NCBI RefSeq assembly: GCF_000144605.1
Contig: NC_014375.1
Coordinates: 992,001-1,056,000, forward strand
Direction of reading: 5' to 3'
Source: Brevundimonas subvibrioides ATCC 15264
GTDB taxonomy: Bacteria; Pseudomonadota; Alphaproteobacteria; Caulobacterales; Caulobacteraceae
DNA length: 64,000 nt
The position numbers were made by a program, and so were the translations under genes. Of this stretch, positions 20,786-29,974 are shown piece by piece (position 1 is the stretch's first letter; every line of letters begins with the position of its first letter). The notes beneath the pieces were generated by a model that was not told the DNA's origin, did no database searches, and worked only from the letters and a program-made list of their open reading frames with translations.

Positions 20786-21140
20786 GACAGGTCTCCTTTG
20801 AGGTCTGGACAGGGCTCCGCCGGGGCGCGCGGCCGGGGCCACGCACCGGACAGCCGGAGCGTTTCGGGGATGGGATGTGGTCGGGACCTTGCCCCGCCGA
20901 CGGCGCGATCTAGTCCGGGCGAACGGCGGTCTTCAACTTAGAGCTCTGTCATGAGGTCGAGTTAACCTTGGCCGTATTTTCGACCGCAAACCGCCGCGTG
21001 CGGGACGCGGCCAGACCCCCGGTTCCGCCGGTGAATTCGACCACGCCCGGACGGAGACTTCGGACCTGGCCGGAGGGGACTTCGACGACACCGACGACCA
21101 CGCGTCCGATTCTGACGTACCGATGTTCCATAATGGCGGC
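20786..21140. other. Intergenic region without a convincing gene
   Basis: This 355 bp separates the VOC gene from the HTH gene and should hold both promoters. One minus-strand frame (20949-21131, 60 codons, starting MEHRYVRIGRVVVGVVEVPS) has fairly GC-rich third positions but no SD and no recognised family. It is left uncalled. No repeat or strong hairpin was seen. Confidence 0.4.
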
Positions 21141-21953
21141 ATGGAGCATTTCCGACTGCGCAAATACCGGGGGCCGGAGGTCTGGGAGCGGGTGCGCGAG
21201 GCCTATGTGGCGGGCGAGGCCGGCCCCCAGCTGGCCCGCCGGTTCGATGTCGGCCTGGCCAATCTGCGCAAGAAGGCCATGCGGGAGGGCTGGACCCGCC
21301 GCGCGGCGGCTGCGGCGAGCGACCCCCTGATCCTGGCCACCCAGCCGCGCCTGCTGGGGGCGGGGCCGGGGGCGGGACCGGGGTGCGCGGACGTCGTCGT
21401 CGCCGACCCGGTCGAGGCCCGCGCGCGGGCCATCGCCCAGGCCGCCGCGCTTCTGGGCGAGGGCCGGGCAGCGGAGGCCAGCGCGATCCTGAAGGCCGCC
21501 GAGGCGCTGGGGCGGATCACGGAGGTCCCGGCGGCCGGGCCGATGGACCCGGCGCAGGCCGAGGCCGAGCGTCAGGAGCAGCAGGGCGTGATGTTCGAGA
21601 TGGTGCGTTTCGCGGTCGAGCGTCGCGCCGAGGATCTGGTGCAGCGGCTGCTGGACACCAATTTCGACAACCGGGGCCACTACACCCTGTTCGCCCTGAA
21701 ATGGCGGGCCGCCCAGCTGGGCTCCGAGGTCGCCGAACACGACCGGCGCCGGTGCGAGGCCCAGGGCCTGGCCACCGACTTCTACGATGCCGATGGGCGT
21801 CTGCTGCCCTTCGGCGAGGCCGCCCGGGCCATGAGGGACGGCGACCTCGATCCATGGGGGCTCCAGGCGCATTGGCGGGAGACGGAGGGGGAGGCGGAGG
21901 GCGAGGGCGAGGCGAACCCCGTGACGGAGGGGCCGAGGGCGTGGCTCTCGTGA
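21141..21953 (+). CDS. Hypothetical protein with N-terminal HTH resembling phage small-terminase DNA-binding region
   Basis: A 270-residue protein. The N-terminus (VWERVREAYVAGEAGPQLAR, then VGLANLRKKAMREGWTRRAA) looks like a helix-turn-helix followed by the AxREGWTR signature seen in terminase small subunits and related DNA-binding proteins. The middle is helical and alanine-rich; QGVMFEMVRFAVERRAEDLV starts a second helical domain. No phage genes surround it, so it is more likely a chromosomal regulator or a domesticated gene. The start at 21141 is preferred to 21123, though neither has a good SD. Codon use is normal for the window. Confidence 0.55.
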   Translation: MEHFRLRKYRGPEVWERVREAYVAGEAGPQLARRFDVGLANLRKKAMREGWTRRAAAAASDPLILATQPRLLGAGPGAGPGCADVVVADPVEARARAIAQAAALLGEGRAAEASAILKAAEALGRITEVPAAGPMDPAQAEAERQEQQGVMFEMVRFAVERRAEDLVQRLLDTNFDNRGHYTLFALKWRAAQLGSEVAEHDRRRCEAQGLATDFYDADGRLLPFGEAARAMRDGDLDPWGLQAHWRETEGEAEGEGEANPVTEGPRAWLS

Positions 21954-22218
21954 GCGCCCGGGGCGCGTCCGACCCGGCGTCGAGGGCCGCCCTCGACCGA
22001 TGGTCGACGTTTCGGCCTGTCCCATGCGAGCGGGAGCGTCGCCCGAAATGTCCCTTATTCTGGGTATTGTTGCTCGGCGAACGGGAATGTCAGAGTGCCG
22101 GGGCTGGCGGTTCCCCCCGGACGTCAGCTGTCGGCCCGGCCCCGTGATGAAACCGCAGCCTTCATGCGAGGCCGGGCCGACAGGCGTCGAAGCGGGGCGC
22201 GTTGTGTCGAGGGCGACC

Positions 22219-22323
22219 ATGTTCGGCGAGGTGATCACTGCCGCACACCGGGCCAGACGGTGGCTGGCCGTTGTCCTGACGGCCCTCGCCGCCCTGTTCG
22301 TCTTCGTCGCCTTCCAGAGCTGA
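22219..22323 (+). CDS. Possible single-span membrane micro-protein (34 aa)
   Basis: The frame MFGEVITAAHRARRWLAVVL continues with one strongly hydrophobic helix of about 17 residues and ends FQS. GAGGGCG lies just upstream of the ATG. The next small gene starts 11 bp after its stop. The family is not recognised. The 265 bp before it (21954-22218) hold nothing I can support. Confidence 0.35.
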   Translation: MFGEVITAAHRARRWLAVVLTALAALFVFVAFQS

Positions 22324-22334
22324 AGGTCAGAGGC

Positions 22335-22613
22335 ATGGGCCGTCAGGGGTCGACGCTGCGAAAGCTGAGGGGCATTGCCGGTATGCCGTCCAGAACAACG
22401 GAACTGAAAACCGAGGCCGGCGTGCGGCTGACCCTGGTCGAGGAGGTGACCCCCCTGGGCACCGTCCGGGCGAGCCATTACCGGCTCACGACCCTCAGGC
22501 CGAACCAGCAGCGCGTCCTGGCCCGCCTGGAGTCCGCCGAGGAGGCGTTCGACCTCGAAGTCAACGCGTCGCTCATGGATCCGGTCGTCCAGGCGCTCGT
22601 GACGCGGCACTGA
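22335..22613 (+). CDS. Hypothetical small protein (92 aa)
   Basis: A 92-residue protein from ATG 22335, with AGAGG just upstream; a second in-frame ATG at 22383 would give 76 residues. The second half (TLVEEVTPLGTVRASHYRLT, then LRPNQQRVLARLESAEEAFD) looks like a compact folded domain. No family, signal peptide or membrane helix is recognised. The 271 bp following, up to the SulP gene, show no further gene. Confidence 0.5.
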   Translation: MGRQGSTLRKLRGIAGMPSRTTELKTEAGVRLTLVEEVTPLGTVRASHYRLTTLRPNQQRVLARLESAEEAFDLEVNASLMDPVVQALVTRH

Positions 22614-22884
22614 AGACCCCGACGCCCAGGCGTCAGACGTTCGCCCCACGCGGATCGACCCCCAGGTCACCCGGCGGCATCGCCCTGCGTGCGGGCTTTC
22701 CGGCTTTGCGCGATCCTGCGCCGCCGATCCGTCGCGCACATGAGGTCTTGCCTCCGCGGCCGGTTGAAGGCATGAGGCCGCCTTCGCTTCGGACCGGCCC
22801 CGCCCTGCGGGAGGCGGTGGCTATCCTGACCGCCTATCCGTCAGGAAATCGAGCCGCCAGGCGGCTCACGCGCTTGAAAATCAA

Positions 22885-24366
22885 ATGTCCATAATCGCAT
22901 CCGCGCGCCAGCAATGGCTCGCCAATCCGCGTCGCGACCTTCTGGCCGGGACCGTCGTGGCGCTGGCCCTGATCCCGGAAGCCATCGCCTTTTCCATCAT
23001 CGCCGGGGTCGACCCGGCCGTCGGGCTGTATGCCAGCGTCGTCATCGCCGTGACCATCGCCTTCGTGGGCGGTCGGCCCGCCATGATCTCGGCCGCGACC
23101 GGAGCCATGGCCCTGCTGATGGTCACGCTCGTCCGCGATCATGGCCTGGAATATCTGTTCGCGGCGTCGCTGCTGACCGGCGTCTTCCAGATCGCCGTCG
23201 GGCTGTTCCGCCTCGGCCGGTACATCCGGTTCGTCTCGCGCTCGGTCATGACCGGGTTCGTGAACTCGCTGGCGATCCTGATCTTCCTCGCCCAGATGCC
23301 GGAGCTGATCGGGGCGAACTGGCAGACCTTCGCCCTCGTCGCCGCCGCCCTGGTCATCATCTACGGCCTGCCGCGACTGACCAAGGCGGTGCCGTCGCCG
23401 CTCGTCGCGATCGTGCTGCTGAGCGGGTTCGTCATCTGGACCGGGCTGGACGTACGGACCGTCGGGGACATGGGGCAGATGCCATCGACGCTGCCGGCGT
23501 TCCACATCCCGGCGGTCCCGCTGACGTGGGAGACCCTGGTGATCATCGGGCCGATCTCGGCGACGCTGGCCTTCGTCGGACTGCTGGAAAGCCTGCTGAC
23601 CGCCAACCTCATCGACGACATCACCGACACGCCGTCCGACAAGGACCGCGAGACGCGCGGGCAGGGCATCGCCAACATCGCCGCCTCGCTGTTCGGCGGC
23701 ATGGCGGGCTGCGCGATGATCGGCCAGTCGATCATCAACGTCACGTCCGGCGCGCGCGGCCGGCTGTCGACCCTGTGGGCCGGGCTGTTCCTGCTGTTCC
23801 TGATCCTGGTGCTGCAGGACTGGGTCGCCCGGATCCCGATGGCGGCCCTGGTCGCGGTGATGATCATGGTCTCGGTCGGCACGTTCGACTGGGGGTCGGT
23901 CCTGGCGATCCGGTCCACACCGATCCAGTCGTCCGTCGTCATGATCGCGACGACGGCGACCGTGGTGGCGACGCACGACCTGTCCAAGGGCGTGGTTCTG
24001 GGCGTGATCCTCTCGGCGGTCTTCTTCATGCGCAAGGTCGGCAAGACCGTCGTGGTCGAGGAGATTCCCACCGGGGCACCCGGCGTGCTGCGCTATCGCG
24101 TGACCGGCCAGCTGTTCTTCGCCTCGGCGGACGTCTTCGCCGCCGCCTTCGAGCATCACGGCCAGCCGGAGCGGGTCGAGATCGACATGACCGGCGCGCA
24201 TCTGTGGGACCTGACCGGGGTCGCCGCCGTCGACAAGGTGGTCTTCCGATACCGCCGTCAGGGCGCGGCGGTCACCGTCGTGGGCATGAACGCGGCGGGG
24301 CAATCGCTCATCGACCGGGTCGGTCGGCACGACAAGGATCACCTGCCGGCCGGCGCGGCCCACTAG
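22885..24366 (+). CDS. SulP-family inorganic anion transporter with STAS domain
   Basis: A 493-residue inner-membrane anion carrier. The N-terminus has the SulP signature ([33 protein letters not shown]), followed by about 12-14 membrane helices including [21 protein letters not shown] cytoplasmic STAS domain starts near residue 395 ([20 protein letters not shown]) with the core [20 protein letters not shown]. Members move sulfate, bicarbonate or other anions; the lack of a carbonic anhydrase or sulfate genes nearby leaves the substrate open. It ends 16 bp from the convergent iron-uptake operon. Confidence 0.92.
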   Translation: MSIIASARQQWLANPRRDLLAGTVVALALIPEAIAFSIIAGVDPAVGLYASVVIAVTIAFVGGRPAMISAATGAMALLMVTLVRDHGLEYLFAASLLTGVFQIAVGLFRLGRYIRFVSRSVMTGFVNSLAILIFLAQMPELIGANWQTFALVAAALVIIYGLPRLTKAVPSPLVAIVLLSGFVIWTGLDVRTVGDMGQMPSTLPAFHIPAVPLTWETLVIIGPISATLAFVGLLESLLTANLIDDITDTPSDKDRETRGQGIANIAASLFGGMAGCAMIGQSIINVTSGARGRLSTLWAGLFLLFLILVLQDWVARIPMAALVAVMIMVSVGTFDWGSVLAIRSTPIQSSVVMIATTATVVATHDLSKGVVLGVILSAVFFMRKVGKTVVVEEIPTGAPGVLRYRVTGQLFFASADVFAAAFEHHGQPERVEIDMTGAHLWDLTGVAAVDKVVFRYRRQGAAVTVVGMNAAGQSLIDRVGRHDKDHLPAGAAH

Positions 24367-24382
24367 CGACCGCCGGGGCCTG

Positions 24383-24586
24383 TCAGCCGCCGCGCACCCG
24401 CCGCGCGGCCGCTACCCGGGCCCACACCACCGCCACCCCCGGCACCGCGATCAGGGCCGCGCCGATCCCGTCCCACAGGCCGTCGGCCAGCAGGGCGCCG
24501 ATCAGGCCGGTGAGGACTAGGGCGGCCAGCAGCAGGGGCAGGGCGAAGATCGCGGCCAGGGACTGGCGGTGGGCGAGGGCGATCAC
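24383..24586 (-). CDS. Small two-helix membrane protein downstream of PepSY gene
   Basis: A 67-residue protein (VIALAHRQSLAAIFALPLLL start) with two hydrophobic segments and a basic C-terminus. The GTG at 24586 overlaps the stop of the PepSY gene in a 4-base GTGA, so it is translationally coupled. A longer ATG start at 24628 would lie inside the PepSY gene. The position suggests a small accessory subunit of the iron-uptake operon; the exact family is not recognised. Confidence 0.6.
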   Translation of the reverse strand: MIALAHRQSLAAIFALPLLLAALVLTGLIGALLADGLWDGIGAALIAVPGVAVVWARVAAARRVRGG

Positions 24587-25692
24587 GGGCGCGTCCCCGG
24601 GCGGGCGAGCCGGCGCTTGCCCAGCCACAGATAGAGGCCCGACAGCAGGATGACGATCGTGGCCAGGTCCAGCAGGGCCCAGACGATCTTGAGCGGCAGG
24701 CCGCCGTAGTCCCCGAAATGCAGGGGCTGGGACAGACCCAGCGCCTTCACATACCAGGGCATGGGGGCGATGGCCGCGAGGTTTCCGGTGCGGACGTCAA
24801 TCAGGGCCGGGGTGGTCAGGTGGGTCGTCAGCGGCGTGTCGCCGTGGAAGAAGACCGCATAGTGGTGGTCGGTGGTGTACTCCGTGCCGGGGAAGGCCAC
24901 GAACTGCAGCTTGAGCCCCGGCAGGGCGGCGCGGGCGCGGGCGACGGCGGCGTCCAGCGAGGCGCGCTCGGACACGGGGACGGGGGCGGCGTCGGTGGCG
25001 GACGCGGTCAGGCCGGCGAGGGCGTCGGCCTTCCACAGGGCCAGGATGGGCACGGCCAGGGTGTTGACCACGCCCGTCAGGCCGACGACCACCACCCAGG
25101 CGGCGGTGACGATGCCGAGCAGATTGTGCCAGTCCAGCCAGCGGGTGCGGGCGGTCTTCTCGACCCGCAGGGTGCCGAACGGCAGGCGGCGCATGAAGGG
25201 GGCGTACAGGACCACGCCCGAGACGACGGCCACCAGGAACATCAGCCCCATCAGGCCGAGGAACAGCATGCCGGGCAGGCCCAGGAACATGTCGGTGTGC
25301 AGCTGGAGCAGGAACTCCACCACGGGATGGCCGGCGACCAGGGGGGCGGGCTCGCCCGAGGTCTGGTCGATGGGCTGGAAGTTGTACTGGCCGGCGGGAG
25401 CGTCCGGGGCGCGGCTGGTGACGTTCACCACCGGCCGGTCCTCGTCGAAGCTCATGAAGGCGGGGACGTCGCCGGGCTGGCGCGCGAGGGCGGTGGCCAG
25501 GACCCGGTCGAGGTTGAGGTTCGGCCCGTCGGGGGCGGCGGCCGTCCAGGGCTCGTCCAGCAGGACCTCGTTCAGCTCATGACTGAACACCAGCGGCAGG
25601 CCGGTGATGCAGAGCATCAGCAGGAACAGGGTCGAGACCAGGCTGGACCAGCGGTGGGTCCAGGACCAGGCGCGGATCGTGGCCGGGCTCAC
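24583..25692 (-). CDS. PepSY-associated transmembrane protein (iron-siderophore reductase type)
   Basis: A 369-residue inner-membrane protein with four main helices. Helix 1 is at WTHRWSSLVSTLFLLMLCIT, helices 2 and 3 around MLFLGLMGLMFLVAVVSGVV and NLLGIVTAAWVVVVGLTGVV, and helix 4 near the C-terminus. Conserved histidines in WTHRW, LLQLHTD and WLDWHNLLG fit haem-binding positions of the PepSY/ferric-siderophore-reductase group. Periplasmic PepSY-like segments lie between helices. It starts with GTG 4 bp after the receptor stop and overlaps the small membrane gene, forming a tight receptor-PepSY-small protein operon for iron uptake. Confidence 0.9.
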   Translation of the reverse strand: MSPATIRAWSWTHRWSSLVSTLFLLMLCITGLPLVFSHELNEVLLDEPWTAAAPDGPNLNLDRVLATALARQPGDVPAFMSFDEDRPVVNVTSRAPDAPAGQYNFQPIDQTSGEPAPLVAGHPVVEFLLQLHTDMFLGLPGMLFLGLMGLMFLVAVVSGVVLYAPFMRRLPFGTLRVEKTARTRWLDWHNLLGIVTAAWVVVVGLTGVVNTLAVPILALWKADALAGLTASATDAAPVPVSERASLDAAVARARAALPGLKLQFVAFPGTEYTTDHHYAVFFHGDTPLTTHLTTPALIDVRTGNLAAIAPMPWYVKALGLSQPLHFGDYGGLPLKIVWALLDLATIVILLSGLYLWLGKRRLARPGTRP

Positions 25693-25696
25693 CCGC

Positions 25697-27847
25697 TCAG
25701 AACTCCGCGGAGATCGACAGCGACAGGGTGCGGGGCGCGCCGAGCGTCAGGTAGTTGGCCCCCGGGAAGCCGCCGACGGCGACCCACTGGTCCTCGTCGG
25801 CGAGGTTCTCGACCCGGGCGCGGACGGTCAGGGGGCGGCCCGACGCCTCGAAGGCATAACGGACGCCGGCGTCGAGGCGGGTCCAGCTGTCGAGCTGGAC
25901 GGTGTTGGTGGCGTTGACCTCCTGCTCGCCCGTGTAGACGAGGCGGCCTTCCAGCGTCAGGCCGGTGACGGCGGGGACGTCCCACTCGACGTTGACGTTG
26001 CCCTGGAGCTCCGGCGCGCCGATGGGGGCGCGGCCGTCGAGGGCCCCGCCGGCCGTCTCGGTCAGCTCGGCGTCGAGCAAGGTCCAGCCGCCGAGGACGC
26101 GCAGGCCGTCGCGGGGCTCGCCGAAGAAGGCGATCTCCAGCCCCTGGTTGCGCTGCTCGCCATTGGTGCCGAAGCGGCCGTTCTCGACGAAGGCGCTCTG
26201 GAGGGTGGTGCGGAACAGGCTGACCGAGCCGCCGAAGCGGCCGACGTCGTATTTCAGGCCGACTTCCATCTGCTCGCCGAGGAAGGGGTCGAGCACCTCG
26301 CCGCGGTTGTCGATCTGCACGCCGCCGACGACCTCCGGGGCGATCTGGCCGGGGACCAGGGCCTCGGCGTAGTTGGCGTAGAGCGAGATCCACTCGCTCG
26401 GCTTGTAGACCACGGCCAGGACGGGGGTGACCGCGTCGCTCTCATAGGCGGGGGCGGGCACGCCGGAGCCGTAGGCGTAGGTCCGGGTCTCGATCGACTG
26501 GTGGCGGGCCCCGACGGTCAGCAGCAGCCGGCCGTCCATGAAGGTCATCATGTCGGCGAGGGCGACGCTGGTGTTGTCCACCCGTTCGGTGACGCCGGGG
26601 TTGGCGAGGTCGCCGCCGACGAAGAAGTCCGGGACCGGGGGGGCGACGGCGACGGGGTTCGACAGGCTGGAGGCGAAGCCGGCGAAATTCGAGAAGGCAT
26701 AGGCGTTCTCCGACTTCGACCGAACCTGCGAGGCCGAGGCGACCAGGCGGTGGTCGACGGAGCCGGTGGTCAGGTCGGCGCGGACGCCGACGTCGCCGGA
26801 CCAGACGGTGTCCTCACGGGTGTTGTCGAAGCGGTAGGCGCTGGTGGTACCGTCGGGCGCTGCGGCGGGATTGGCCAGGACGTTGGACTCCTCGCCGCTG
26901 CGGCCCCCGAAGGCAGCCCAGGCGGAGACGTCGGGCGTCAGGTCCAGCTCGCCGCGCACCACGCCGAACAGCTGTTCCTCGTCGGTATAGGTCCAGGGCT
27001 GGGCGAAGTTGCCCGAGGCGTCGGGCGCGGCGGGGACAGCCCCGGTCGGGGTCACGGTCGGGCGCGGGGCGTCGATGCGGTGGTCCTGCCAGCCCAGGTC
27101 GGCGGACAGGCGCGCGCGCTCGCCGCGTCGGTCGAGGCCCAGACCGACGACGCTCAGGGTGCGGGACTGATCGTCGATCGCGCCCTCGCCGTCGCGACGG
27201 GCGACGTTGAGGCGCAGACCGGTGTCGCCATCGGTGCCGAAGCGGCGCGAGACGTCGGCGGCGGCATAGCCCTCGCGCCCGCCTTCGAGGCCCAGGGTCA
27301 GGCGGGTGAGAGGCTCGTTGCCGGCCCGCTTGGGCGTGAGGTTGAAGGCCCCGCCGACGCCGGACCCGCCGGGGGCCGCGCCGTTCAGGAAGGCGGTGGC
27401 CCCGTGGAAGACCTCGACCCGCTCAAGGAACTCGGCGGCCACGAACTGGCGCGGCAGGATGCCGTACAGGCCGTTGTAGGTCATGTCGTCGGAGTAAACC
27501 GGGAAGCCCCGGATGACGTACAGCTCCTGGAAATTGCCGAAGCCCTTGGAGACGCGGACGGCGGGATCGTTCTGCAGCACGTCGCCGACGCTGCGGGCCT
27601 GCTGGTTCCGGGCGAGCTCTTCGGTATAGGCGGTGACGGCGAAGGGAGTGTCGAGCTGCGACAGCGTGCCGAACAGGCCGACCCGCGCCCCGCGCGCGAC
27701 CTGACCGCCGGCATAGGGGGCGGCGATGCGGACCTGGGAGCCCGTGACGATCACCTCTTCCAGCCGGTCGGCGGCGGCGTCCTGGGCCAGAGCCGGGGCG
27801 GCGAAGGCGATCAGGGCGGTGGTGGTGAGGGCGAGGGCACGGAGCAT
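25697..27847 (-). CDS. TonB-dependent siderophore receptor
   Basis: A 716-residue outer-membrane receptor of the ferric-siderophore type (FcuA/FhuE-like). The signal peptide is MLRALALTTTALIAFAAPAL ending AQ, followed by TonB box-like EEVIVTGSQV. The plug contains SVGDVLQNDPAVRVSKGFGN, YVIRGFPVYSDDMTYNGLYG and ERVEVFHGATAFLNGAAPGG, typical of siderophore receptors. The barrel ends in SISAEF with a terminal phenylalanine. PepSY and small membrane genes follow in the operon. A Fur-like sequence lies just upstream. The siderophore itself cannot be told, and no synthesis genes are nearby, so xenosiderophore use is plausible. Confidence 0.93.
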   Translation of the reverse strand: MLRALALTTTALIAFAAPALAQDAAADRLEEVIVTGSQVRIAAPYAGGQVARGARVGLFGTLSQLDTPFAVTAYTEELARNQQARSVGDVLQNDPAVRVSKGFGNFQELYVIRGFPVYSDDMTYNGLYGILPRQFVAAEFLERVEVFHGATAFLNGAAPGGSGVGGAFNLTPKRAGNEPLTRLTLGLEGGREGYAAADVSRRFGTDGDTGLRLNVARRDGEGAIDDQSRTLSVVGLGLDRRGERARLSADLGWQDHRIDAPRPTVTPTGAVPAAPDASGNFAQPWTYTDEEQLFGVVRGELDLTPDVSAWAAFGGRSGEESNVLANPAAAPDGTTSAYRFDNTREDTVWSGDVGVRADLTTGSVDHRLVASASQVRSKSENAYAFSNFAGFASSLSNPVAVAPPVPDFFVGGDLANPGVTERVDNTSVALADMMTFMDGRLLLTVGARHQSIETRTYAYGSGVPAPAYESDAVTPVLAVVYKPSEWISLYANYAEALVPGQIAPEVVGGVQIDNRGEVLDPFLGEQMEVGLKYDVGRFGGSVSLFRTTLQSAFVENGRFGTNGEQRNQGLEIAFFGEPRDGLRVLGGWTLLDAELTETAGGALDGRAPIGAPELQGNVNVEWDVPAVTGLTLEGRLVYTGEQEVNATNTVQLDSWTRLDAGVRYAFEASGRPLTVRARVENLADEDQWVAVGGFPGANYLTLGAPRTLSLSISAEF

Positions 27848-27856
27848 GGGGCGTAG

Positions 27857-27873
27857 ACCTGAGAATGAGAACG
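27857..27873 (-). promoter_or_regulatory. Possible Fur-type site upstream of the siderophore receptor
   Basis: Ten bases before the receptor ATG the sequence CCTGAGAATGAGAACGC contains two GAGAA-like hexamers, comparable with the repeated GATAAT-type units of Fur boxes. Iron control would fit the operon. The match is imperfect. Confidence 0.3.
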
Positions 27874-27956
27874 CGTCGCAGTAACCGACGCAATCTCCGG
27901 CCGCAACCCCGCGCCCTGTGCCCGCCCCGCGTCATGCGGCCGCGCAGCGGGCCGTC

Positions 27957-28304
27957 TCAGCCTCCGAAGATCACCTCGAAGCCGCCCCACATCATGCGCT
28001 TGCCGTCGAAGGGCATGTCCATGTCCTTCCAGGCCGGGTCCGTTTCCATGGTGGCGAAGCAGGCGTCGGCGGTGGCCCGGTCCGGCCATTTCAGCCACGA
28101 GAAGACGACGACCTCGCCGGGTTCCAGCTTCACCGCCAGGTCGAAGCCGGTGACCTTGCCGGGGGGCACGTCGACGCCCCAGGTCTCGACCTGTTCGAGG
28201 CAGCCGTATTTCTGGAAGACCGGCCAGCTCTTGGCGGCCGAGGCGATGTAGCGGTCCTTGTCCTGTGCCTTCACGGGGGTCAGGAAGCCGGAAACGTAGG
28301 GCAT
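27957..28304 (-). CDS. DUF1428 family protein
   Basis: A 115-residue protein with the features of the YbaA/DUF1428 family: MPYVSGFLTPVKAQDKDRYI at the start, a central VVVFSWLKWPDRATADACFA and the C-terminal MPFDGKRMMWGGFEVIF. These are small ferredoxin-like alpha/beta-barrel proteins of unknown role, often found with VOC or stress genes. The ATG at 28304 has GAAGGAG upstream. It follows the VOC gene on the same strand after 119 bp and may share the HxlR-controlled promoter. Confidence 0.9.
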   Translation of the reverse strand: MPYVSGFLTPVKAQDKDRYIASAAKSWPVFQKYGCLEQVETWGVDVPPGKVTGFDLAVKLEPGEVVVFSWLKWPDRATADACFATMETDPAWKDMDMPFDGKRMMWGGFEVIFGG

Positions 28305-28423
28305 TCTTTTTGCTCCTTCGGAGGGCCTACCGCTCGCGCCGTGGGCGCTCGCTGCTTGAGGCCGGGTTGGCAGGTGGGTTGATTGTTTGAGCGCCGGGTC
28401 GAGATCGGCGGGCAGGCGTCGGG

Positions 28424-28855
28424 TCAGGCGGGTTCGAGGGCGGCGGCCCCCTGGGCGGCGGCCGCGGGGTCCATCCACATGATCTCCCAGATGTGGCCGT
28501 CCGGATCCTCGTAGCTGCGGCCGTACATGAAGCCGCCGTAGTTCTGTTCGGGCGTGGGGTCGGGCCTGCCGCCGGCCGCGGTGGCGGCGGACAGCTGGTC
28601 CAGCACCGCTTGTTTGCTGTCGCACGACAGACAGAACAGGGCCTCCACCGTCGAGCGGTCCGCGATGGGGCGCGCGGTGAAGCTGGCGAATTTCGGGTGC
28701 GTCAGCAGCATCACGAAGATGGTGTCGGACACCACCATGCAGGCGGCCGTCTCGTCGCTGAAGGCCGGGTTCTTCGTGGCCCCGACGGCTTCGTAGAAGG
28801 CGACGGACCGGGCCAGATCGGCGACAGGCAGATTGATGAAGATCAGGCGCGACAT
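28424..28855 (-). CDS. VOC-superfamily (glyoxalase/bleomycin-resistance-like) protein
   Basis: A 143-residue VOC protein of the YdeL-like group. It starts MSRLIFINLPVADLARSVAF, followed by FYEAVGATKNPAFSDETAAC, and ends with GRSYEDPDGHIWEIMWMDP, where His and Glu are the usual metal-site residues. The ATG at 28855 has AAGGAA upstream. It is divergent from the HxlR regulator gene, and the tandem operators lie between the two starts, so it is likely the regulator's main target. The substrate is unknown. Confidence 0.88.
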   Translation of the reverse strand: MSRLIFINLPVADLARSVAFYEAVGATKNPAFSDETAACMVVSDTIFVMLLTHPKFASFTARPIADRSTVEALFCLSCDSKQAVLDQLSAATAAGGRPDPTPEQNYGGFMYGRSYEDPDGHIWEIMWMDPAAAAQGAAALEPA

Positions 28856-28916
28856 CGGGTTTCCTTCCTGTGAGGCGTCTGGATGCGCCATTGACGTTGT
28901 GAAGCCTACCCACCGA

Positions 28917-28954
28917 AGTTATATATGGCAACTATGAAGTTAGAAAAAGTAACT
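28917..28954. promoter_or_regulatory. Two tandem AGTT-N9-AACT operators between VOC and HxlR genes
   Basis: Two inverted repeats of identical form, AGTT-N9-AACT, occupy 28917-28933 and 28938-28954, exactly 21 bp apart (two helical turns). TTGTGA (28897-28902) and TATATA (28920-28925), 17 bp apart, fit a promoter for the regulator gene, and the -10 lies in the first repeat. On the other strand TTGCCA at 28926-28931 could be the -35 of the VOC gene. The AT content is clearly higher than nearby. Binding by the HxlR-type regulator encoded alongside is inferred. Confidence 0.6.
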
Positions 28955-29650
28955 ATGGAGGGGGCGGCGCGGTCGGCGCGTCGCTATGAGGACGCCTGCG
29001 GGGCGGCGCATGCGCTGGACCTGGTCGGCGAACGATGGGCGCTACTGGTCATCCGCGAGATGATGTTCGGCCCGCGCCGGTTCGGGGAACTGCGCACCAG
29101 CCTGCCGGGGATCAGCGCCAATGTCCTGACCCAGAAGCTGGAAGCGCTCGAGGCGGCCGGGGTGGTCGAGCGCCGGAGGCTGCCGCCACCCGCCTCGGTC
29201 CAGGTCTATGACCTGACCGACTGGGGACGGGAACTCCACCCGGTGTTCGGCATGCTGGGGATGTGGGCGGCCCGGTCGCCGCGGCACGACCCGACCCTGC
29301 CGCTGAGCGCCATCTCGATGATGATGTCGTTCCAGACGATGTTCCGCGCCGAACGGGCGAAGGGGATCGACCTGACCCTGAACTTCATCTTCGGGGACGA
29401 CCGGTTTCGCGGCACGGTCCGCGACGGCCGGTTCACGGTCGAGCGTGGGGTCGCGGAAGAGGCCGATGCGGTCGTGACCGGCCAGCCCCCGGCGCTGGCG
29501 GGCCTCGTCTATGGCGGCGTTCCGCTGGCGGCGCTTCAGGCCGAGGGCCTGCTGGATCTGGAGGGCGACCCGGACGTTCTGGCGCGGTTCGCCGGCCTGT
29601 TCGAATTGCCGCCCAAGGTCGCCGGCCCGCCTGTCCCTGCGGCCGGATAG
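28955..29650 (+). CDS. HxlR-type transcriptional regulator with C-terminal SCP2-like domain
   Basis: A 231-residue regulator. The HxlR winged helix covers DACGAAHALDLVGERWALLV, IREMMFGPRRFGELRTSLPG and ISANVLTQKLEALEAAGVVE. The C-terminal half (LTLNFIFGDDRFRGTVRDGR, then ADAVVTGQPPALAGLVYGGV) resembles a sterol-carrier/SCP2-like domain that could bind a hydrophobic ligand. In-frame ATGs at 28925 and 28934 lie inside the operators and the putative -10, so 28955 is preferred although it lacks a clear SD. It is divergent from the VOC/DUF1428 genes and probably represses them and itself. Confidence 0.88.
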   Translation: MEGAARSARRYEDACGAAHALDLVGERWALLVIREMMFGPRRFGELRTSLPGISANVLTQKLEALEAAGVVERRRLPPPASVQVYDLTDWGRELHPVFGMLGMWAARSPRHDPTLPLSAISMMMSFQTMFRAERAKGIDLTLNFIFGDDRFRGTVRDGRFTVERGVAEEADAVVTGQPPALAGLVYGGVPLAALQAEGLLDLEGDPDVLARFAGLFELPPKVAGPPVPAAG

Positions 29651-29721
29651 CGATCGGGGGTCTGGACCTTTCGTCGTTTGAGTTGACGCCCGGGAGCCGT
29701 GTCCTTGTCCGGGGCTGCTGG

Positions 29722-29915
29722 TTCATCACGAAGGGCACAAAGAGGATCACAAAGGGCACAACGGGACCTGTCCTGTTGCCCGAGCCGCGCCCGTCTTCGC
29801 TGGATCAATGCGGCGTACGCCGCGATAGTAAACGCACCCGTGAAGAGGGAGCTCTCCAACGCGGCTCCGCTCCCGTCGTGTCCTTCGTGGCTCCCTTTGT
29901 GCCCTTTGTGATGAA
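29722..29915. repeat. Palindromic MITE/REP-like element, copy 1
   Basis: About 194 bp. The ends TTCATCACGAAGGGCACAAA and TTTGTGCCCTTTGTGATGAA pair with one mismatch, and inside them a second ATCACAAAGGGCACAA unit repeats the theme. The centre holds the palindrome GCGGCGTACGCCGC. A second copy lies at 35796-35991 in the opposite orientation, and the similarity runs through the centre. It fills most of the 324 bp between the HxlR gene and the 69-residue protein gene. No coding function is seen. Confidence 0.8.
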
Positions 29916-29974
29916 ACTCTTGCGCGCCTGACCCGAGACGGTGCCCCTCCGGCTCAACCCAGCGGACGACGTCT

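Noticed and set aside
20949-21131. A 60-codon minus-strand frame with Val-rich sequence
   Set aside because: No Shine-Dalgarno, no family and no conserved context; kept only as a note in the intergenic entry.
21141-21953. Prophage remnant based on a terminase-like HTH
   Set aside because: No other phage gene, attachment site or composition change surrounds it.
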